DNA of 16,696 bases, from NCBI GenBank assembly GCA_027037705.1, contig JALVYZ010000011.1, positions 1-16,696 of the forward strand. The letters run 5' to 3'. Numbering within the stretch: the stretch's first letter is position 1; each line of letters opens with the position of its first letter. The notes beneath the pieces are model-generated. The model made no database searches, was not told the DNA's origin, and was given only the letters and a program-made list of their open reading frames with translations. Shown one piece after another: positions 1-7,278 of this stretch. A program made the position numbers and the translations under genes. The stretch comes from a bacterium. GTDB taxonomy: Bacteria; DYJV01; JALVYZ01.

Positions 1-225
1 ATAATAACTTTCAAGAGCTAATACCATTCCAGAGAATATTCCTGTGAGAGTTACTACAAATATTGAATTTACACCAATTACTTCTATCTGTTTTATTAAA
101 TTTTTTATTTTGAATGGAGGGGTAAAAATCCATTTGATTGTTTGAATAAAGAAAATTAACATTTTCCCCATTTCTTCTATAAAACTATAAATACTAAAAC
201 CTAAAATGTTAATTGTATTAATCAT
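1..225 (-). CDS. mlaE: MlaE/YrbE-family ABC transporter permease, N-terminal part (cut by window edge)
   Basis: The first 75 codons of a membrane permease read off the left edge of the window. Its ATG at 225 lies inside the end of alr, overlapping it by 8 bases (ATGATTAA), which suggests translational coupling. Residues 8-9 and 20 carry the LG and G of the family's N-terminal helix, residues 33-38 read IFTPPF, and residues 50-71 hold the family hallmark: IGVNS followed by LTGIFSGMVLALE. The next in-frame ATGs, at codons 19 and 22, would cut off the conserved LG segment, so I chose the ATG at 225. In the family, MlaE is the inner-membrane permease of a retrograde phospholipid transport ABC system (MlaFEDB); related permeases serve other MCE systems. 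The ATPase and MCE genes would be expected further along the minus strand, outside this window. The family call is firm; the exact substrate is inferred. Confidence 0.85.
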   Translation of the reverse strand, partial: MINTINILGFSIYSFIEEMGKMLIFFIQTIKWIFTPPFKIKNLIKQIEVIGVNSIFVVTLTGIFSGMVLALESYY

Positions 226-1321
226 AAGAATAAATCCTTTTAACTCTTTTTCCTATTCCTGTGAGGACTTCATAAGAGATAGTCCCCATTTTTGATGCAA
301 TATTATCAACATCTATAATAAAGTTATCATCACCAAATAAAATGACCTCATCTCCTATTTTAGCATCAATATCATTTAGGTCTATTATCATCCAGTCCAT
401 ACTAACAAGACCTAAAATAGGAACTTTTTTGTTTTTAATTAAAACTTCTCCTTTAGGAGAGAGGATTCTTGGATAGCCGTCAGCGTAACCAACAGGTACA
501 AGTCCAGCTTTAAAATTATTAAAAGGAACTTTGAAAGTTTGTTTATATCCTATTGTCTGATTTTTATAAAATGTCTTAATATCTATTATTTTTGATGAGA
601 ATTCCATTACTGGTTTTAATCCTAATTTTATTTTTTTTTCTTTATTCCAATATGAGCCATATAACATTATTCCAGGTCTAACATAGTCAAAGTTAGCTTC
701 TTTAAAATTTATAATTCCATCGCTATTCGAAATATGGAATTTTAAATTTTTGAATCCTTTTTCAATAAATAATTTTTTTACTCTTTCAAATATTTTAATC
801 TGTTTTTCTGTAAAATTAACATTTTCATCTGCAGCTGGAAAATGTGAATATATCCCAGTTAAATTTAAATTATAAGATTTTAATTTTTCAATTAAAAAAG
901 GTAAATCTTCTACAAAAATACCACATCTACCCATTCCTGTGTCAATATTTATATGAATCTCGAATTTATCATCTTTTGAAAAATAGTTAAAACAGTCAAA
1001 AGAGGTAATACTCAAAACATAATCATATTTTTTAGCTAATTCAACATCTTTTTTATAAATTTTTCCAAAATTTAAAACTTTTGCTTTGATATTTGCTTCA
1101 AAAAGTTCTTTTGCTTCATCATGGTAAGCAACAGCAAAAAAATTTATACCATTTTTATTTAAAAATTTAGAGATTTCAACTGCACCATGACCATAAGCAT
1201 TAGCTTTAACAACAGCAATTATTTTTGTAGTAGGATTTATTAAATTTTTTATAATATTTATGTTATTAATTAAATTTTTTAATTTTATTTTTGCAATAGT
1301 TGGTCTTTCCTTTATTAACAT
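218..1321 (-). CDS. alr: alanine racemase
   Basis: PLP-dependent alanine racemase, which interconverts L- and D-alanine in the cytoplasm to supply D-Ala for peptidoglycan. It is 367 aa, the normal family length. The PLP-binding lysine is K39 in VVKANAYGHG. The barrel motif DTGMGRCG is at 127-134, the phosphate-binding RPGIMLYG at 215-222, and the catalytic tyrosine of the second active-site face is Y279 in PVGYADGYPR, followed by GLVSMDW (304-310) in the C-terminal beta domain. The ATG at 1321 overlaps the stop of the upstream DHH phosphoesterase by 7 bases, and its own stop overlaps the start of mlaE by 8 bases. The three genes are therefore very probably one transcript. No clear Shine-Dalgarno precedes the ATG, consistent with coupling to the upstream gene. 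Nothing is missing or truncated. Confidence 0.95.
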   Translation of the reverse strand: MLIKERPTIAKIKLKNLINNINIIKNLINPTTKIIAVVKANAYGHGAVEISKFLNKNGINFFAVAYHDEAKELFEANIKAKVLNFGKIYKKDVELAKKYDYVLSITSFDCFNYFSKDDKFEIHINIDTGMGRCGIFVEDLPFLIEKLKSYNLNLTGIYSHFPAADENVNFTEKQIKIFERVKKLFIEKGFKNLKFHISNSDGIINFKEANFDYVRPGIMLYGSYWNKEKKIKLGLKPVMEFSSKIIDIKTFYKNQTIGYKQTFKVPFNNFKAGLVPVGYADGYPRILSPKGEVLIKNKKVPILGLVSMDWMIIDLNDIDAKIGDEVILFGDDNFIIDVDNIASKMGTISYEVLTGIGKRVKRIYSYD

Positions 1322-2286
1322 GGTTTTTTTATAACTCTTTTTAAAAATTTTTCTTTTAATTTTTCTTTTAGTTCTTCTTTATTTTCAACTCCTTCAAGAG
1401 GAATGACTCCAGCTGCATATGTGTTATGTCCACCTCCGCTTCCTATCCCTCGTGTTAGATAAATTGCAACTTTTCCAGCGATTTTGTACTTTGATTTAGT
1501 TCTAATTGAAAAATAAAGATTGTTTTCAAATTCACTAAAAACCAGTACCCAGTTTTTATTTTTCATTCTAATAAAATAATCAGCAATTTCAGCACATATA
1601 TCTGGATAATCCGCTTCTCCAACATCGCTAATAATTACATTTTTACAAAATATTGCATTGTTTAAAGCTTCACATGTTTTTTGATAATAATTTTTATTTA
1701 ATGGTGGATGCTCAATCTTACCAAGAAGTTTAAATGAGACATAGTTATGGATAAAATCTAAAACATTGGCGTCTTTTTCAGTAAAATTTCTCGTAAATCC
1801 AGCAGTATCTGTTTTTATCCCATAATAAAGAGCAGTTGCGACTTTAGTGTCTGGTTCAATATTTAGTTTTTTTAAATACTCTCCAATAATGGTTGAAGTA
1901 CTTCCATAATCTGGACGAATATCAACATATGTTGCTTTTAAAGATTGTTTTTTTAAAGGATGATGGTCTATAACTATTTTAGGAATATACTGTTTAGGAA
2001 GTGGTTGATTTTGTGACCCAAATTGAGCATCTAAAAGTGCAAAATTGGATTTCTTATTAAATTTTAAATCATTAATATGCTTTAAAGGAATTTTTAAAAC
2101 TTTTATCATTTCTTTATTTTCTGCTCTTCCAATAATTCCATTATAAAAAAGTCGTGATTTTATTTTATATTGCTGGAAAATAAAGTGAAGACCAAAAGAA
2201 GAAGCAATGCAATCTGGATCTGGATTGTTATGAAGTATGATATTCCATCTTTTTTTTTCTTTTAATAATTCTAAAAATTTTTCCAT
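1315..2286 (-). CDS. DHH-family phosphoesterase, NrnA-like (nanoRNase / pApA phosphodiesterase type)
   Basis: A stand-alone DHH-DHHA1 phosphoesterase of 323 aa, close to the size of NrnA-type enzymes. Metal-binding motifs in order: H19, D23 and D25 in HNNPDPDCIAS; D86 in LLDAQ; the signature D107-H108-H109 in VIDHHPL; and D160 in GIKTDTAGF. The C-terminal DHHA1 substrate-binding motif GSGGGH is at 282-287. Family members hydrolyse short oligoribonucleotides, pAp, or the linear dinucleotide pApA produced from c-di-AMP; which of these applies here cannot be read from sequence. It is the first gene of an operon with alr and mlaE. No strong Shine-Dalgarno is visible before the ATG. A PgpH-type c-di-AMP hydrolase is encoded elsewhere in the window, which makes a role in finishing c-di-AMP breakdown attractive, but this is inference. 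Confidence 0.88.
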   Translation of the reverse strand: MEKFLELLKEKKRWNIILHNNPDPDCIASSFGLHFIFQQYKIKSRLFYNGIIGRAENKEMIKVLKIPLKHINDLKFNKKSNFALLDAQFGSQNQPLPKQYIPKIVIDHHPLKKQSLKATYVDIRPDYGSTSTIIGEYLKKLNIEPDTKVATALYYGIKTDTAGFTRNFTEKDANVLDFIHNYVSFKLLGKIEHPPLNKNYYQKTCEALNNAIFCKNVIISDVGEADYPDICAEIADYFIRMKNKNWVLVFSEFENNLYFSIRTKSKYKIAGKVAIYLTRGIGSGGGHNTYAAGVIPLEGVENKEELKEKLKEKFLKRVIKKPC

Positions 2287-2380
2287 TTAAATTTTAATTA
2301 TCATTAATTCAGCTATTTTGCAAGTATTGAGTATAAAGTTAGGTCCCTGAAATTAGAAAAAATTTTGATAAAAAATATAT

Positions 2381-2422
2381 AATTGATTTAAGTCAATTTA
2401 TTTTTAAAATAATTATTATAGA
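2381..2422 (+). promoter_or_regulatory. CRP/FNR-type operator and candidate -10 box of the hcp promoter
   Basis: An 18-base near-perfect palindrome lies at 2381-2398, with core TTGATTTAAGTCAA at 2383-2396; only one base pair (2387/2392) breaks the symmetry. This matches the TTGAT-N4-ATCAA half-site layout used by the FNR/DNR branch of the CRP/FNR family, with one half reading GTCAA. A candidate -10 box, TATAGA, is at 2417-2422, which would put the operator centre about 40 bases before the predicted start. That is the usual position for class II activation. Known hcp genes are commonly controlled by CRP/FNR-family regulators such as HcpR, DNR or FNR. The rest of the 172-bp spacer (2287-2458) shows no RNA structure or small gene. 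Confidence 0.6.
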
Positions 2423-2458
2423 AAAAGTTTAACATTAAATTTTAAAGGAGGTAAGAAA

Positions 2459-4081
2459 ATGTTTTGTTTTCAATGTGAACAAACTGCAAAAAATAAGGGA
2501 TGTGAAGTTAAAGGAGTATGTGGAAAATCTCCAGAGGTTGCAGCATTACAGGATTTATTAGTCTACATTTTAAAAGGTCTTGGTGCAGTAGCAACAGAAG
2601 GTAGAAAAGTGGGTGTGAATGAAAAGGATGTTAATGTTTTTACATGTGAGGCTATGTTTTCAACTTTAACAAATGTGGATTTTGACGCTGATAGGTTTGT
2701 TGAGTTAATAAATAGGGCTGTTCAGATTAGAGATGCATTAAAGGAAAAAGTAAAAGAAAATGGCGGTAACATTCCAGATTATGATGCTGTAAATTATATT
2801 CCTCCATCTTCAAAAGATGAAATGATTAAAGAAGGAGAAAAACATGGAATTAGAGCAGATAATCTTCCAGAAGATATTTTATCATTAAGAGAAACTTTAA
2901 TTTATGGTCTTAAGGGAGTATGTGCTTATGCTGATCATGCTCAGATTTTAGGACAGGAAGATGATAAAGTTTATTCTTTTGTCCATGAAGCGTTAGGAAA
3001 GACACTTGATAAAAATTTAACTGTTGAAGATTATTTAGGTTTAGTTCTTAAATGTGGAGAAATTAATTTAAGAACAATGGAATTACTTGATGCAGCAAAT
3101 ACAGGTGCTTATGGGCATCCAGTTCCAACTAAAGTTCCTTTGGGACATAAAAAAGGGAAAGCTATTTTAGTATCAGGACATGATTTGAGAGACATGGAAT
3201 TAATTTTGAAACAAACAGAAGGTAAAGGAATTTATGTATATACTCATGGTGAAATGTTGCCTTGTCATGGATATCCAGAACTTAAAAAATATGAACATTT
3301 TTATGGTCATTATGGAACAGCTTGGCAGAATCAAAGAAAAGAATTTGCTGAATTTCCTGGTGCAATTATAATGACTACAAATTGTATTCAAGAGCCTGCT
3401 GAAAGTTATAAAAAGAATATTTTTACTACTGGTTTAGTCGGCTGGCCAGGAGTGACACATATTGCAGATAAAGATTTTACTCCTGCAATTGAAAGAGCTT
3501 TAGAATTGCCAGGGTTTCAAGAAGATGAAGATAAAGGATTTGTAATGACTGGATTTGCAAGAAATGCAGTTTTAGGTGTGGCTGATAAGGTTATTGATTT
3601 GGTTAAAAATAAAAAGATAAGACATTTCTTTCTTGTTGGTGGATGTGATGGAGCAAGACCAAAAAGAAATTACTATACAGAATTTGTTGAAAAAACTCCA
3701 TCAGATACAATTGTTTTAACTTTAGGATGTGGAAAATTTAAATTTTTTAATAAGCAGCTTGGTGATATTGATGGAATTCCAAGATTATTAGATATTGGAC
3801 AATGTAATGATGCATACTCAGCAATTCAGATTGCTGTGGCTCTTGCAAATGCATTTAATTGTGATGTGAATGACTTACCATTATCTCTTGTAATATCATG
3901 GTATGAACAAAAAGCAGTTGCTATATTGTTAACACTTTTATATCTTGGAATTAAAGATATTAGACTTGGACCAACTTTACCAGCGTTTATTTCAGAAAAT
4001 GTTCTTAATGTGTTGGTTGACAAATTTGGGTTAAAACCAATTACAACTCCAGATGAAGATTTAAAAGCTATTCTTGGATAA
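2459..4081 (+). CDS. hcp: hybrid cluster protein (class I Hcp; hydroxylamine reductase / NO-handling)
   Basis: Cytoplasmic iron-sulfur protein of 540 aa. Its N-terminal cysteines C3, C6, C15 and C21 (CX2C-X8-C-X5-C) match the class I type with a cubane cluster and no class II spacing. All ligands expected for the Fe-S-O hybrid cluster can be placed: H241, E265 (YTHGE), C309 (TTNC), C396 (VGGCDG, the persulfide position), C424 (LGCGKF), C449 (IGQCND) and E483, with K485 close by (SWYEQK). Hcp proteins reduce hydroxylamine in vitro and act physiologically on nitric oxide and protein S-nitrosylation. No Hcr reductase gene adjoins it, which is normal for class I. A strong AAAGGAGG ribosome site at 2444-2451 sits 7 bases before the ATG. 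The gene is monocistronic, with an FNR-like operator before it and a terminator after it. Its codon use looks slightly less AT-extreme than its neighbours, as expected for a conserved, well expressed gene. Confidence 0.96.
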   Translation: MFCFQCEQTAKNKGCEVKGVCGKSPEVAALQDLLVYILKGLGAVATEGRKVGVNEKDVNVFTCEAMFSTLTNVDFDADRFVELINRAVQIRDALKEKVKENGGNIPDYDAVNYIPPSSKDEMIKEGEKHGIRADNLPEDILSLRETLIYGLKGVCAYADHAQILGQEDDKVYSFVHEALGKTLDKNLTVEDYLGLVLKCGEINLRTMELLDAANTGAYGHPVPTKVPLGHKKGKAILVSGHDLRDMELILKQTEGKGIYVYTHGEMLPCHGYPELKKYEHFYGHYGTAWQNQRKEFAEFPGAIIMTTNCIQEPAESYKKNIFTTGLVGWPGVTHIADKDFTPAIERALELPGFQEDEDKGFVMTGFARNAVLGVADKVIDLVKNKKIRHFFLVGGCDGARPKRNYYTEFVEKTPSDTIVLTLGCGKFKFFNKQLGDIDGIPRLLDIGQCNDAYSAIQIAVALANAFNCDVNDLPLSLVISWYEQKAVAILLTLLYLGIKDIRLGPTLPAFISENVLNVLVDKFGLKPITTPDEDLKAILG

Positions 4082-4083
4082 TG

Positions 4084-4108
4084 AAAGGGGCTTTATGCCC
4101 CTTTTTTT
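4084..4108 (+). terminator. rho-independent terminator of hcp, lying within the end of the convergent MFS gene
   Basis: Starting two bases after the hcp stop codon, an 8-bp perfect stem (AAAGGGGC / GCCCCTTT, 4084-4091 with 4097-4104) closes a 5-base loop and runs into seven Ts (4102-4108). The stop codon of the convergent transporter gene (4093-4095) lies in the loop, and its last sense codons form one arm of the stem. Read from the minus strand the hairpin is followed by only three Ts, so it is mainly an hcp terminator and at best a weak one for the transporter. Confidence 0.9.
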
Positions 4109-5247
4109 AATTTATATGCAATGTAAAATGAAATTGTTGAAATAGTTATAAATAGTATTAACATTGTAAAGCATAAATCAAAATTTTTAAATTTGTCATA
4201 CAAAAATCCTAAAAACCATATTGAGAAACAACTTCCTATTCCATTTCCAGTAATAACTAATCCCATAGTATGTCCAAATTTTTCTCCTGGAAATATATTA
4301 TAAATCATTGCTGGAAATAGTGGAGCAAAAGACCCATAACCTAACCCAAATAAAACAGCAAAAATTAAAACGAATTTAGCTTTTAAAATAACTAAAATTA
4401 ATGATGTAAGTATCAAAAAATAAATAAAAAAGTATAATTTAAATGGATTATACTTGTCAGATAAATGTCCCCATAAAATTTTTCCAATTGAACCAAAAAT
4501 ACCAATCAATGCAACAGCTACTGTACTAACAGTAAAACTAATTCCTTTATTTAACAGATATGAAACAATATACAACATTAAAGTTTGAGATGTCATTGCT
4601 CCAAATGTAGTTCCAAGTTGCAGAAAAATAAAAATTTTATTTTTTATATTTTGTAAGTTTAATCTAAAACTTGTGTTTGTTGGTTTTAATTTAGGTAAAT
4701 AAAAGCTTAAAATAAAAATAATTAATGGTAAAGAAATTCCATAGATTAGAAATGCAACTTTAAAATTGTAGTGAGTGAGTAAATATTTTGTTAAAAAACT
4801 AAAAAATGCTGCGCCTGCCCCAACGCCAGTTGTAGCAATTCCAAGGGCAAGTCCTTTATGAGAAGTAAAATTTCTCATTATTATAATTGATACAGGAATA
4901 TATCCAACGCAATTCATCCCTGATGCAGTAATGAGTCCAAGAGTAAAATATAAAGTATAAATTGTAGTAGAAAAAAAGGATGAAATCAATCCTATACATA
5001 ATAAAATAGCACCTATACGAAATATTTTCCTGCCTCCATATTTTGTTACAAAATAACCTAAGATTGGACTTGATAATCCATAAACTAAGAGTGTTAATGA
5101 GAAAATAATTGAAGTTGTAGATTTTGTTTTGTGAAAATATTTAGAAATAGCAACGAAGAATAAGCTAAATGAATATTGTAGTCCAAAACATATTCCAATT
5201 GCGCAGAAACAAATTAGGATAATTAATATCTGTTTCCTTGAAAGCAT
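4093..5247 (-). CDS. MFS transporter, OxlT/monocarboxylate-like
   Basis: A polytopic inner-membrane protein of about 384 aa with roughly 12 hydrophobic segments, typical of the major facilitator superfamily. The loop between helices 2 and 3 carries a degenerate motif A (GYFVTKYGGRK), and the matching half-repeat motif in the second half reads WGHLSDKYN. A glycine-rich helix (GIATTGVGAGAAFF) is like those in the oxalate/formate antiporter and monocarboxylate branch. The substrate cannot be told from sequence. I prefer the ATG at 5247. An in-frame TTG at 5265 would add six residues, but it has no ribosome site and would lie in the middle of the predicted promoter. The gene runs convergent to hcp and divergent from the phosphatidyltransferase gene, so it appears to be a single-gene unit. 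Confidence 0.85.
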   Translation of the reverse strand: MLSRKQILIILICFCAIGICFGLQYSFSLFFVAISKYFHKTKSTTSIIFSLTLLVYGLSSPILGYFVTKYGGRKIFRIGAILLCIGLISSFFSTTIYTLYFTLGLITASGMNCVGYIPVSIIIMRNFTSHKGLALGIATTGVGAGAAFFSFLTKYLLTHYNFKVAFLIYGISLPLIIFILSFYLPKLKPTNTSFRLNLQNIKNKIFIFLQLGTTFGAMTSQTLMLYIVSYLLNKGISFTVSTVAVALIGIFGSIGKILWGHLSDKYNPFKLYFFIYFLILTSLILVILKAKFVLIFAVLFGLGYGSFAPLFPAMIYNIFPGEKFGHTMGLVITGNGIGSCFSIWFLGFLYDKFKNFDLCFTMLILFITISTISFYIAYKLKKGA

Positions 5248-5255
5248 GGAAAATG

Positions 5256-5284
5256 CAAATATCAATAATTTTAAGATTAGTCAA
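5256..5284 (-). promoter_or_regulatory. candidate promoter of the MFS gene
   Basis: On the minus strand TTGACT (5284-5279) is followed after exactly 17 bases by TATTTG (5261-5256). Eight bases separate the -10 box from the ATG at 5247, so transcription would start about one or two bases before the start codon. The -10 match is moderate. The spacer also contains TATGAT at 5312-5317 on the plus strand, a possible -10 for the divergent phosphatidyltransferase gene, but without a convincing -35. Confidence 0.45.
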
Positions 5285-5329
5285 AATATAATCTTTATTT
5301 TTAATTATTACTATGATATTGGTGCATAA

Positions 5330-5917
5330 ATGAAAGATTTTATAGAAAAATTAAAAAAATATAAGAAAAAAATTGTTGATTTAAATACTACTATAGCTAC
5401 AAAGTTTATAAAATTTTTAAATAATTTTCCTTTTATAACTCCAAATCTTATTACAATAATAGCATTTATTATCGCAGGAATTGTAGGCTCAATCTTTATA
5501 ATAAATAGATATTACACAACTGCTTCTTTTATTATACTTTTTGGATTCTGGCTTGATTCTGTTGATGGAAATTTTGCAAGATCTAATGGAATGGTGACAA
5601 AAGAAGGTGGAATTTTAGATTCTGTGCTTGATAGATACAGTGATTTATTTATTCTTTCATCAATTATTATAGCAGAGCCAGAATATTTAGTTTTAGGACT
5701 ACTTTCAATTATAGGTTCTTCAATGGTACCATATATTAGAGCAAGAATTGAAGGATCAGGAAAAAAAGCTCCAGAAACATTTGCATCAAGAGAAATAAGA
5801 TGTGTGTTAATTATACTATGTTTGATGTTTCATCAAATTTTTATTTTACTTTTAATTTTATCAATTTTGACAAATGCTTCAGCTATTCATAGATTGTATA
5901 TTGGTCTAAAGAATTAA
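5330..5917 (+). CDS. CDP-alcohol phosphatidyltransferase family protein
   Basis: An integral membrane enzyme of 195 aa that transfers a CDP-activated phosphatidyl or phosphate group to an alcohol. The complete family signature is present: D76-x2-D79-G80-x2-A83-R84-x8-G93-x3-D97-x3-D101, the four aspartates that bind metal and CDP. Predicted membrane helices lie at about 38-60, 63-80, 102-115, 117-136 and 155-185. The lysine-rich N-terminus (residues 7-14) precedes PFITPNLIT, a common opening of the domain. The acceptor (glycerol phosphate, inositol phosphate, serine or another alcohol) cannot be assigned. The compact form with the late ASREIR segment recalls inositol-phosphate-type enzymes more than PgsA or PssA, but I hold this loosely. 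No strong ribosome site is present; a GGTG at 5321-5324 is the only candidate. The gene meets lnt tail to tail, the two stop codons sharing TTAA at 5914-5917. Confidence 0.88.
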   Translation: MKDFIEKLKKYKKKIVDLNTTIATKFIKFLNNFPFITPNLITIIAFIIAGIVGSIFIINRYYTTASFIILFGFWLDSVDGNFARSNGMVTKEGGILDSVLDRYSDLFILSSIIIAEPEYLVLGLLSIIGSSMVPYIRARIEGSGKKAPETFASREIRCVLIILCLMFHQIFILLLILSILTNASAIHRLYIGLKN

Positions 5918-7278
5918 AAAAGTATTATCCCTGTTTGTAAAGGTCCTAAAATTTTAATAATTTCACCTTTTTGATTTATAACAGCAGATATTCCTGAATT
6001 AGCACATTTAAAAAAATATTTTCTGAATTCTATAGCCCTAAGAACATTAGCTGCAATATGCTGGTATAGTGCATAAGAGTTGCCAAACCATGCTTCATTA
6101 CTTATATTTACTATGAAATTTCCTCCTTTTGATACCCCTTTTTTAATCAATGAATGAAAAATTCCTTCATAGCAAATTAAAGGAATTATTTTGTATTTTT
6201 TTATTTTAAAAAGATTAATTTTATTTCCAGAAGAATAATCTTCGCCAGGGACTATTTTATTTATAAAAAAGAATATTCTTTTGTAAGGTGTAAATTCTCC
6301 AAAGGGAACAAGTTTAATTTTATTATATTTAAATATTTTTAAATTTTTTGTAATTAAAAACATGCTATTGAAATATTTATATTTTTGGTTGTCATAATCT
6401 ATTTCAACTGTTGGAGAACCGAAAATTAAATTAATTTTTTTCTTTTTAATAAAATTTAAAAGTTTAAATTTCATAGAGGAGTTATCATTTTCAAATGGCT
6501 TTGTATAAATTGCCTCAGGCCAAACAATTAAATCTGAATTATTAATTTTTGCTGTTAAATTTATATATTTATCAAGAATAAGTTCAGCATTTTTTTCTTC
6601 TAATTTAACATCTTCAGGTACATTTCCCTGAACTAATGCTATCTTTAAGTTAATTGGTGTAACTTTGTAGGTATGAAACAGAAAAAGATTAATAAATATA
6701 AATAGTGAAATAATCGTAAATCCAACTATTTTTATAGATTTTTTTAAATTAAAAAAGCAAAATATGAATAAATTTATAAAAATTATAAATGAAGAAATTC
6801 CTTCTGAATTAATATATTGTGCAATTTGAATAAGTTCAGGAGATTTGTATAAGTTGTAAGATAATTCTCCCCATGGAAATCCTGTAAAAATATTTCCTTT
6901 TATTATTTCAAGTAAACCCCAAATAATCGCTGAAATAAATATATTTTTATATTTTTTAAAAAAATATGCAAAAATTAAAAAATAGATTGATTGATAAAAT
7001 GCCATTAAAATAACATTTACTGTCCCTAAAATAAATGGAGAGGCATTAATAAATTTTACTGGATAAATTAACCACCTATAATAAAGAATATTGTAAAGCA
7101 AACCGTAAAAAATAGAATGGAATAACCATCTTCTTTCATATTTTTTAATCATATAAAGAAATGGAATAAACTGAACAAAAGTTAAATAATAGAAATTATG
7201 ACCTGGAGATGAAAATTCAGATAATAGTATCCATAAGATTAAGCAGAGTATTTTATCTGGTTTAATGTAAGACCCCAT
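5914..7278 (-). CDS. lnt: apolipoprotein N-acyltransferase (lacks the usual C-terminal helix)
   Basis: Inner-membrane enzyme that adds the third acyl chain to lipoproteins, the last step of lipoprotein maturation in diderms. Seven hydrophobic segments (about 9-23, 31-45, 53-71, 82-107, 112-127, 161-178, 182-203) precede a nitrilase-type domain from about 211. The catalytic triad can be placed: E255 (VWPEA), K320 (YNK before LVPFGE) and C369 (LICYEG). E327 in PFGE and Y370-E371 are also conserved. At 454 aa it ends just after GPLQTG, where well-studied homologues of about 500 aa continue into an eighth membrane helix; that helix is absent. The ATG at 7278 lies 40 bases inside the upstream NtrC-type gene. 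It is the only in-frame start that keeps the first helix. It is the last gene of the phoH operon, and no terminator hairpin follows. Confidence 0.93.
   Translation of the reverse strand: MGSYIKPDKILCLILWILLSEFSSPGHNFYYLTFVQFIPFLYMIKKYERRWLFHSIFYGLLYNILYYRWLIYPVKFINASPFILGTVNVILMAFYQSIYFLIFAYFFKKYKNIFISAIIWGLLEIIKGNIFTGFPWGELSYNLYKSPELIQIAQYINSEGISSFIIFINLFIFCFFNLKKSIKIVGFTIISLFIFINLFLFHTYKVTPINLKIALVQGNVPEDVKLEEKNAELILDKYINLTAKINNSDLIVWPEAIYTKPFENDNSSMKFKLLNFIKKKKINLIFGSPTVEIDYDNQKYKYFNSMFLITKNLKIFKYNKIKLVPFGEFTPYKRIFFFINKIVPGEDYSSGNKINLFKIKKYKIIPLICYEGIFHSLIKKGVSKGGNFIVNISNEAWFGNSYALYQHIAANVLRAIEFRKYFFKCANSGISAVINQKGEIIKILGPLQTGIILF

Noticed and set aside
2330-2335. TATACT on the minus strand as -10 box for the DHH phosphoesterase operon (also GATAAT at 2302-2297)
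   Set aside because: Neither has a convincing -35 at 16-18 bases; in a spacer this AT-rich such matches are expected by chance, so no promoter is called.
2391-2396. TTGACT on the minus strand, within the hcp palindrome, as a -35 box for the DHH operon
   Set aside because: The hexamer at 17 bases spacing (TTTTAT) is a poor -10, and the match is explained by the palindrome.
3200-4023. Two open frames antisense to hcp (3200-3391 and 3826-4023)
   Set aside because: They lie wholly inside a gene whose ligands are all conserved, have no ribosome sites, and show no recognisable domain.
5914-5940. Frameshift in the T-run at the 3' end of lnt hiding a longer C-terminus
   Set aside because: The other frames just downstream do not give a hydrophobic helix, and the sequence there is the end of an intact convergent gene; a natural short end is simpler.
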